Source: an uncultured Lachnospiraceae bacterium (lineage in GTDB: Bacteria > Bacillota > Clostridia > Lachnospirales > Lachnospiraceae). Taken from it: 15,491 bases of DNA. A model generated the notes under the pieces. It had not been told where the DNA came from and searched no databases. It saw nothing but the letters and a program-made list of their open reading frames with translations. Both the position numbers and the translations under genes were made by a program. This document shows, in pieces, positions 6,374-13,232 of this stretch. The stretch is taken from the NCBI GenBank assembly GCA_902803305.1, contig CADCPL010000025.1, positions 1 to 15,491 on the forward strand. Reading direction: 5' to 3'. Each line of letters opens with the position of its first letter. The first letter of the stretch is position 1.

Positions 6374-9300
6374 ATGAACATCATTGTTCTGGAGAATGTT
6401 TGCATGCTCGTTGCAATCCTGATCGCACTGATCGGAACTCTTTTCAGGTATATAGTAGTGCCGAGAAAAGGGTATCTGTATCTGTGCGGTTTTTTTCTTG
6501 CGCATCTGCTGAGTGACTATTACTGGACGACTTATACACTTGTCATGGGTGACTATCCCGAAGTTTCCGAGTTCATAGCGTACCTTGGATGGAATATAGG
6601 TTATATCTTTCTTGCGGTATTTGTGTATCATATGCAAAAGCAGGCTATAGGGAGATACTTCCATCTGCTTGCGCTCATTCCGGTACCGATAAACATTGTT
6701 CAGTTCATTATCTACATTCAGTATGGAGGCCTCTTCAATAACATATGGCAGGTTTCGCTCACTACTTTCACTGCATGTATCTGCATGTCATCGGTCATCT
6801 ACCGGTTTAAGAATAAAAAGAGCGGGGCCTCTATACCTTATGCTCATTTGGCGGTGCTGTTGTTTATGCTGACGGAATACGGGATGTGGACATCCTCATG
6901 CTATTTCGATTCTGAAAGTTTAGCCAATCCGTATTATCTTTTCGCATTCATAAATTATGCGATAGCAATATTCATTCCATGGGCAACCGGAAGGGATTAT
7001 ACGGAAAGAGGAGTAGAAACACCGGAAAGAACTCTGGAAGATATAAGATTCCAAGTACGTATCCAGTTCGTTGTCTCAGCCATCCTGGTTGGAGGATGCG
7101 TAGGAGGATATATCCTTGCAAATTGGATGAGAGAGATACTTCCCGGAATGTCGCAGAGTGAAGATTCCTTCAGAGTTATCGCGATCGTTCTCCTGATCCT
7201 TTCGATATTTATGGAAATGCTGCTGATCGGTGTGATGTATATCGCCGCTATAAGATACAGGGAATCCAGTAAGAATCAGAGAACAGTCTTAGATGAAAGA
7301 CGTAACAAATTCAACCTTATACTCACACTTGTTGTCACCTTTGGACTTATGGTGTTCGCAGTCATCTATACCTCAAGGCTCTTCTATAAAGTATCGGTCA
7401 CAGGACAGTATGAGGCCGGAGAAAACAAGGTCGAATCCACTGCTGCAGAACTTGAAAACTACCTGTCGGTTGCTCAGTCGACTCTCAAGGTTACTGCCGA
7501 TACTGTCGACATCATGGTTCAGAACGGAGAATCCAATGAGAGAGTAGCCTGGTATATAGTTGATCAGACACAAAACCAGAAGCGTGAGTTTGATGAAAAC
7601 TTTACGGGTTTATACGGATATATCAACGGACAATACATAGATGGATTACAGTGGGAACCACCCGAGGATTATGATGCCACCAAGAGAGACTGGTACAAAC
7701 TGGCGGTCAAGGCCGGAGGAGAAGTGGTCATCGTTCCTCCTTACGTGGATGCACAGACTCATTCGGTAGTCATAACCATATGCAAGATGATCTCAAGCGG
7801 AGCATCCGGCGGGAATCCGGGTGTTGTTGCGCTTGATGTCATAGTGGGTCATATTCAGGAACTGACCGAAAGCGTTGATATCGGCGGAAAAGGATATGCT
7901 TTTGTCGTTGACGGCGACGGTATAATAGTGTCTCACAAGGATGCAATGTATAATGGACAGAGCATAGATATCATACTTGATAAAGCTATAATGTCCACAT
8001 TTGATAATAAGAAAACGTGTACCGTGAACACAGTGGTACAATCCGAAGAAAGTACATTGTTCGTAAGCCCGGTCATGGGTCAATGGTATGCTGTCATTGT
8101 AGTAAGCAACAGTGAACTGTTTGAAGAAGTCAATGCGCAGCTGATGGTAAATATAATCGTTTACATCATCATATTTGCGCTTATCTCTGTATTCTATTAT
8201 TTCAGCCATGAAAATGAGCAGGCATATTCAAGAAAAATGGAGGAGATGAAGAGCAGCAAGCAGAAGCAGGAATACGAAGCCGAAGTGCTCCGCCTTGAAA
8301 AGCTTGCCGCGGATGAGGCTAATAAAGCCAAGAGCAGTTTCCTAGCGGATATGTCTCATGAGATCAGGACTCCGATAAATGCCATTCTCGGAATGAATGA
8401 GATGATACTGAGGGAGAGTGATAACAAGGGTATCCTCGAATATGCCGGCAATATTAGGAATTCCGGAAGAAATCTCCTGCAGCTGATCAACAGCATACTT
8501 GATTTTTCAAAGATAGAAGACGGAAAGATGGAGATAGTTCCTGTCAGGTATTCTCTGTCTACGCTCATCACATACCTTACGAACTCGATACAGGAACGTG
8601 CTGCAGCAAAGGGCCTTGAGTTTGATGTTATTGTGGATCCGGATCTGCCGAAGGAGATGTTCGGTGATGATGTCAGGATCAACCAGGTTATCCTGAACCT
8701 TCTTACGAATGCCGTTAAATATACTAATGAGGGATCGGTTACGCTGAAACTGAAACAGGAGAAGCGCGAGGACGGTAAAGTACTTATGTACGTTGAAGTG
8801 GCGGACACAGGTATCGGTATAAGAGAAGGTGACATGGAGAAGCTGTTCGAGTCATTTGAACGGCTTGACATGGTACGAAACAGAAATATAGAAGGTACCG
8901 GTCTGGGTATCTCGATAATCACAAAGCTTCTCGATCTGATGGACAGCAAGCTTGATGTCTCGAGCAGATACGGTGAGGGATCGGTATTCTCGTTTGAACT
9001 GTGGCAGAAGATCGAAGACGATACTCCGATCGGAGAATACAAGATAAACAGTATCGGAATTGATGAAGGATACTCATATCACGAATCATTCCGGGCTCCT
9101 GAAGCCCGCATCCTTGTTGTGGATGACACAAGGATCAACCTCATGGTCGTTATTAATCTTCTGAAAAAGACCGAGATATCTATAGATACGTGTCAAAGCG
9201 GAAGTGAGGGTATCCGCCTGGCCGAGCAGAACAAATATGACGTGATACTTCTCGATCAGCGTATGCCAGGAATGGACGGTACCGAGACGCTGAAACACAT

Positions 9301-9946
9301 CAGGGATATACCTGACGGTCCGAATGTGGATACGCCTGTTATATGCCTGACCGCCGATGCGATAAGAGGCGCCCGCGAAAGATATATCGCCGAAGGATTT
9401 AACGACTATCTTACAAAACCCGTGGAAGGAAATGACCTGGAGCGGATGCTCATCAAATATCTTCCCGAGGATAAGGTCAATACCGATACGGATCCCGGCA
9501 CGGAAACATCACAGGCCGAGCCTGCGAAGGATGATATTGCAGTTCTTCAAAAAGAAGGATTCGATACTGCAGCCGGTATGAAATTCTGTCAGGAAAGTCC
9601 CGAACTGTATCGTGAAGTCCTTACGGAGTATGTAAGGGATCATGACGTACGAAGCAGGAATCTTGCCGAGTATCTTGATACAAAGAACATGAAAGAATAT
9701 TCGGTCATCATACATGCCGTAAAGAGTTCATCGAAGATAATCGGAGCGAATGAAATGTCCGAACTTGCACTGCAGCTTGAGAATGCATCCAAGAATGAGG
9801 ATGTCGTATTCGTTGAGCAGGAACATGATCGCGCTATGCAGATGTATGCGCAGATATGCGATAAGATAAGAAAAGTGGTAGATATAAAGGATGATTTGCC
9901 GGATGATAGCGAAGAAGTGCTTGAGTTTGAAGCATCCGGAGCATAA
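6374..9946 (+). CDS. Hybrid sensor histidine kinase: multi-TM, dCache, HisKA, HATPase, receiver, Hpt
   Basis: An 1190-residue membrane sensor with a complete phosphorelay in one chain. About seven hydrophobic segments lie in residues 1-205, two more at 230-295 and one at 314-337. An extracellular double-Cache domain covers about 338-590, and a last helix about 593-611. A coiled coil leads to HisKA (SFLADMSHEIRTP, phospho-His662). The ATPase follows (Asn775/Asn779, Asp811 in ADTGIGI, GTGLGIS at 841-847). The receiver has Asp917/Asp918, phospho-Asp961 in LLDQRMPGMDG and Lys1015, and a C-terminal Hpt has His1114 in IHAVKSSSK. All catalytic residues are present, so the relay should work. The Cache residues Tyr433, Arg438, Trp440, Tyr441 and Asp488 match the amino-acid-binding Cache pattern, so an amino acid ligand is inferred. 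No separate response regulator is in the window. The ATG follows a modest GGTGA, 14 bases after lysA. Confidence 0.95.
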   Translation: MNIIVLENVCMLVAILIALIGTLFRYIVVPRKGYLYLCGFFLAHLLSDYYWTTYTLVMGDYPEVSEFIAYLGWNIGYIFLAVFVYHMQKQAIGRYFHLLALIPVPINIVQFIIYIQYGGLFNNIWQVSLTTFTACICMSSVIYRFKNKKSGASIPYAHLAVLLFMLTEYGMWTSSCYFDSESLANPYYLFAFINYAIAIFIPWATGRDYTERGVETPERTLEDIRFQVRIQFVVSAILVGGCVGGYILANWMREILPGMSQSEDSFRVIAIVLLILSIFMEMLLIGVMYIAAIRYRESSKNQRTVLDERRNKFNLILTLVVTFGLMVFAVIYTSRLFYKVSVTGQYEAGENKVESTAAELENYLSVAQSTLKVTADTVDIMVQNGESNERVAWYIVDQTQNQKREFDENFTGLYGYINGQYIDGLQWEPPEDYDATKRDWYKLAVKAGGEVVIVPPYVDAQTHSVVITICKMISSGASGGNPGVVALDVIVGHIQELTESVDIGGKGYAFVVDGDGIIVSHKDAMYNGQSIDIILDKAIMSTFDNKKTCTVNTVVQSEESTLFVSPVMGQWYAVIVVSNSELFEEVNAQLMVNIIVYIIIFALISVFYYFSHENEQAYSRKMEEMKSSKQKQEYEAEVLRLEKLAADEANKAKSSFLADMSHEIRTPINAILGMNEMILRESDNKGILEYAGNIRNSGRNLLQLINSILDFSKIEDGKMEIVPVRYSLSTLITYLTNSIQERAAAKGLEFDVIVDPDLPKEMFGDDVRINQVILNLLTNAVKYTNEGSVTLKLKQEKREDGKVLMYVEVADTGIGIREGDMEKLFESFERLDMVRNRNIEGTGLGISIITKLLDLMDSKLDVSSRYGEGSVFSFELWQKIEDDTPIGEYKINSIGIDEGYSYHESFRAPEARILVVDDTRINLMVVINLLKKTEISIDTCQSGSEGIRLAEQNKYDVILLDQRMPGMDGTETLKHIRDIPDGPNVDTPVICLTADAIRGARERYIAEGFNDYLTKPVEGNDLERMLIKYLPEDKVNTDTDPGTETSQAEPAKDDIAVLQKEGFDTAAGMKFCQESPELYREVLTEYVRDHDVRSRNLAEYLDTKNMKEYSVIIHAVKSSSKIIGANEMSELALQLENASKNEDVVFVEQEHDRAMQMYAQICDKIRKVVDIKDDLPDDSEEVLEFEASGA

Positions 9947-9975
9947 AAGACTGTACCCAAAGAACGGAGGCTGTT

Positions 9976-11658
9976 ATGAAAGAAAAAAAAGTATCACTCA
10001 GAGTTATGCTCATCACCATGGTCCTTGTGCCTATGATCGTAGCGATCATAGGACTGGCAATTACATCAATAAGGACCATATCAAGCAAGCTTGAAGAGAC
10101 CACACTTGAAGAATTGCTCGTTGCGGCTCAGGGGTTGGAAGGGTATTACGAATATGACCTCGTTAATGACAATGATCTTGTTGACGGGTTTATTGAGTAT
10201 AATCCGGAGGAGTATATCGACGCGATCTACAGTAAAACAGGGATACACCTGACACTCTTTAAAGAAAATATCCGTTTTATGACATCACTGCGAAACGCTG
10301 ACGGGACAAGAAACGAAGGAACGGAGAGCTCCGCGGAGGTATGGGCGGCAGTCAGTTCCGGAAAAGATTATTCTTCCACGAGTGTTGTTATCGGTGGTAC
10401 CGACTATTATGTATATTATCTGCCGCTAAAGGGCTCGGACGGAAAAGTCGCCGGTATGGCATTTGCCGGAAAGCCTGCCACACAGATTCAACAGGCAAAG
10501 AGAGGGATAGCGCTTACAATAGTGATCATAAGCGCGATTCTTGTTGCGATCTTTACGGCACTTGCGTTCTTTGTTGCCAAAAAGATAGCCGATCCTATCA
10601 GTGCAACGGCGGAGAACATTCAGAAACTGTCGGATGGAGATGTGAATATCGAACTGGATGCACAGTCAATGGTCAAGGAAACCACCATTCTGATAGACAG
10701 TACAAACAGTCTTACGGATGCACTTAAGAATATAGTCAGAAAGATTTACGGATCCATGGATGATCTGTACGGGCTTATCGGATCGACAACAGATCTTGCA
10801 AATGAATCATCCAATTCCACCACACAGATATCAAGTGCCATGAACGGTCTTGCCGAGACAACCGAACATATGGCCAATTCCGTTCAGGATATCAACGAAA
10901 ATGCTTTAGACATGGGCAACATCGTGGAAGAAGCGCAGAATACCGTCAGTATCCTCATAGAATCTTCCGGCAATATGGAAAAAGCCAACAAAGATGCCCT
11001 TGATCGTATCAATAACATCATCAATAGTTCCGAAAAATCGGTTTCGGCTGTACAGAATATCTCGGAGAGCATTAACAATACAAATGATGCGGTAACCAAG
11101 ATAGCCGAAATGGTCAATCTGATCACGGAGATCGCCGAGCAGACAAACCTTCTTGCGCTCAATGCATCCATAGAGGCGGCAAGGGCCGGTGAGTCAGGCA
11201 GAGGTTTTTCGGTTGTCGCCGATAATATCAAGAATCTGGCCGAACAGTCGGGCGACTCCGCAAATGAGATCAAGGTTATCGTCGAGGAAATAAGCAGATT
11301 GTCTAAAACGTGCGTGGATCAGGCAGATGCGGTCAAAGCGATCATTGAAGAAGAACAGACTCTTCTTAATGAGGCAAAGGGTGAGTTCAATACGCTCAAC
11401 GAAGAGATCAATTCATCCATCGGAAACATACAGACCGTGGAAAATATCACCGGCAGGTTGGGCGAGATCAAGAATACCATCATATCTTCCATATCCGATC
11501 TTTCGGCGGTATCGGAAGAGACCAGTGCTACAAACCAGGAGGTATCGGCATCGGCGCATCTTGTTGCGGGTAATGTAAGTGATGTATCGACCAGTATGGG
11601 AAATATGAATTCATCGGCGGATGAGCTTAAGGGTGCGATAAGTTTTTTCAAAGAATAA
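9976..11658 (+). CDS. Methyl-accepting chemotaxis protein with single-Cache-like sensor
   Basis: A 560-residue chemoreceptor. TM1 is at about residues 10-30. An extracellular sensor of about 145 residues follows; its GTRNEGTESS, VIGGTDYYVYYLPL and GKVAGMAFAG segments resemble sCache_3-type domains. TM2 is about residues 177-203, followed by HAMP (ADPISATAENIQKLSDGDVN) and a long helical signalling domain. The conserved hairpin tip starts at Glu385 (EIAEQTNLLALNASIEAARA), where CheA and CheW bind. No CheR-tethering pentapeptide is seen at the C-terminus. GGAGG lies 5 bases before the ATG, and the gene follows the hybrid kinase by 29 bases. An A8 run occupies codons 3-5. The ligand is unknown. 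Co-transcription with the kinase is likely but not proven. Confidence 0.95.
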   Translation: MKEKKVSLRVMLITMVLVPMIVAIIGLAITSIRTISSKLEETTLEELLVAAQGLEGYYEYDLVNDNDLVDGFIEYNPEEYIDAIYSKTGIHLTLFKENIRFMTSLRNADGTRNEGTESSAEVWAAVSSGKDYSSTSVVIGGTDYYVYYLPLKGSDGKVAGMAFAGKPATQIQQAKRGIALTIVIISAILVAIFTALAFFVAKKIADPISATAENIQKLSDGDVNIELDAQSMVKETTILIDSTNSLTDALKNIVRKIYGSMDDLYGLIGSTTDLANESSNSTTQISSAMNGLAETTEHMANSVQDINENALDMGNIVEEAQNTVSILIESSGNMEKANKDALDRINNIINSSEKSVSAVQNISESINNTNDAVTKIAEMVNLITEIAEQTNLLALNASIEAARAGESGRGFSVVADNIKNLAEQSGDSANEIKVIVEEISRLSKTCVDQADAVKAIIEEEQTLLNEAKGEFNTLNEEINSSIGNIQTVENITGRLGEIKNTIISSISDLSAVSEETSATNQEVSASAHLVAGNVSDVSTSMGNMNSSADELKGAISFFKE

Positions 11659-11674
11659 GAAAGCAGATACTTTT

Positions 11675-12688
11675 ATGAAAAAAAAGAAGATAATCGCTGC
11701 GCTGGTTTCGATGATCATGATGATCATGATTCCATGTTGCGTGGTCGGTGCAGCCGAAAAAAACATAACTATACATATCAATCTGAACTGCCATGATCTT
11801 CTGGCGAAGGTGGCAGAGTATTTAGGCTGTTACGATACTCCCCGGACAGACGATGTAACAGTGGTCACATGGGACGTTTCAGCCGAACATCCGATGGTCG
11901 ATACCGATGAAGCCAGGGCACTGTATGAGCGTATACATTCGGGTGATTATCCGACGCTTGAAGAACTTGAGAACGATCCCGTTGTCAAGGAACTTGATAA
12001 ACTGTCAGCCTATTACACAAAGATGTACGGAGATACATCAAAGATCGATACACCTGAAAGGAAACAGCTTCGAGAGGAAATATACAGGAAATTCATTTCA
12101 AGAGGCTCCGCACGTAAGGATCATGTGAACGAAGACGGATCGGCGATTTATGAACATGATGGCCCTTTAAAATACGAATATAAGGCCGAGATAGTGATGG
12201 GACTTCCCGCATCGGGAAAAACAACCAGGGTCGCCAATCCCGACAGCGAAGCACTTTGTGCTTTTGATCTTGACAGTGATGTGATCAAGGAGATGCTCCC
12301 GGAATATAAAGAGTCGCGCGGAGCGGCAGCCCAGTCGGTCCACCAGGAAAGCCGTGAAATATTGAACAATGTAGTAAAAGAGTTTACAGAGGGCGATATG
12401 AAAGGCTGTAACGTGATCATCCAGACCATAGGCAATGATATGGATGCGATGCAGAAGCGATATATCGAGCCTTTTGAGAAGGCGGGCTATAATGTTAAGA
12501 TAGTGCTTGCGGACGCCAAGCTTAATGAAAGCCTTGCTCGTGCGGTAATGCGCGGACTGAGCACCGGACGTATAATACCAAGCAGCTCCATCATAGGATA
12601 TGGGGATGATCCGAAAAAAGTATATGAAAAGCTTGCGCCGATGATCAATTCAAAGGGTGAAACCTATGGATATGATATAAAAAAATAA
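11675..12688 (+). CDS. Zeta-toxin-like P-loop kinase with N-terminal signal peptide
   Basis: A 337-residue protein in two parts. Residues 1-27 look like an export signal: MKKKK, a hydrophobic Ile/Met core, and a possible signal peptidase I site after VGA. Residues about 125-330 resemble zeta-toxin kinases: Walker A GLPASGKTT (Lys182), DLDSD at 198-202 followed by EMLPEY, HQES, VIIQTIG, and ARAVMRGLSTGR with spaced arginines. The family phosphorylates nucleotide sugars or other small substrates using ATP. Residues 28-120 match nothing I know. A secreted ATP-dependent kinase is odd because ATP is scarce outside the cell. No antitoxin gene lies beside it. The ribosome binding site is weak (AAGAAAG about 10 bases ahead), yet no later start with a good site would remove the hydrophobic segment. 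It follows the chemoreceptor by 16 bases. Domain call fairly sure; function unknown. Confidence 0.82.
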   Translation: MKKKKIIAALVSMIMMIMIPCCVVGAAEKNITIHINLNCHDLLAKVAEYLGCYDTPRTDDVTVVTWDVSAEHPMVDTDEARALYERIHSGDYPTLEELENDPVVKELDKLSAYYTKMYGDTSKIDTPERKQLREEIYRKFISRGSARKDHVNEDGSAIYEHDGPLKYEYKAEIVMGLPASGKTTRVANPDSEALCAFDLDSDVIKEMLPEYKESRGAAAQSVHQESREILNNVVKEFTEGDMKGCNVIIQTIGNDMDAMQKRYIEPFEKAGYNVKIVLADAKLNESLARAVMRGLSTGRIIPSSSIIGYGDDPKKVYEKLAPMINSKGETYGYDIKK

Positions 12689-12712
12689 CGTAATAAAAAG
12701 GAGAGATCGATT

Positions 12713-13183
12713 ATGGAAGACTTTTTAGAATTTATTTTGGCAGGATTAGCTGTATACGTTGTTATATCCCTGGTTTGGTACATTATCATGGTCATTGCAA
12801 ACTGGAGGATCTTTACGAAGGCAGGAGAGGCCGGATGGAAATCCATCATACCGTTCCTCAATACTTACGTTCTTTTTAAGATCGCCTGGAAAGCAAGGAT
12901 GTTCTGGTTAATGCTGGTCACCCTTATAGCCGGAAGTTTTTGTACAACTATGTCCCAAGATCAGGGTAATGATACCCTGGCGATCATCGGAGCGGTATTA
13001 TCATTGATATCATGCGTGATAGGTATAATCGTGGCTCACAAGCTTTCAAAATCATTTGGACATGGGCTTGGATTCACGCTTGGTCTTCTTTTCTTAAGCC
13101 CTATATTTACTCTCATACTTGGTCTGGGTGGTTCAGAGTACATAGGACCTTCGGGTATTCCGGTTAATTCGCCTTATCGATAA
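12713..13183 (+). CDS. Four-TM DUF5684-like membrane protein
   Basis: A 156-residue integral membrane protein. Hydrophobic segments lie at about residues 5-30, 52-78, 87-108 and 118-140. The pattern of a basic loop with W-x-x-I-x-P-F-x-N (AGWKSIIPFLNTY), then SFGHGLGFTLGLLFLSPIF and a GGSEYIGP tail, is what I recall of the DUF5684 family in Firmicutes, which has no known function. The start is ATG at 12713 with AAGGAG 9 bases upstream. It lies 24 bases after the zeta-like gene and 49 bases before the protease gene, both of which encode exported products. A role in export or the envelope is only suggested by that position. Confidence 0.85.
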   Translation: MEDFLEFILAGLAVYVVISLVWYIIMVIANWRIFTKAGEAGWKSIIPFLNTYVLFKIAWKARMFWLMLVTLIAGSFCTTMSQDQGNDTLAIIGAVLSLISCVIGIIVAHKLSKSFGHGLGFTLGLLFLSPIFTLILGLGGSEYIGPSGIPVNSPYR

Positions 13184-13232
13184 CGATCGGCTAACGGAAT
13201 ATAAAGTATATTTGTTGAAAGGTGGTTGATTT

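Noticed and set aside
9921..9949. Possible promoter (TTGAGT, 17 bases, TAAAAG) ahead of the chemoreceptor, or a sigma-28 type site
   Set aside because: Only four of six matches in each box, inside the end of the kinase gene, and no sigma-28 -10 box (GCCGATAA) at proper spacing from a TAAA. Too weak to call.
11711..11730. Near-palindromic ATGATCATGATGATCATGAT as an operator
   Set aside because: It lies within the coding sequence of the signal-peptide core and is explained by alternating Met/Ile codons; the symmetry is imperfect.
13184..13232. Promoter or terminator in the 49-base gap before the protease
   Set aside because: TATAAA-like and TATATT bases are present, but no matching -35 box at 16-18 bases, and no hairpin followed by a T run.
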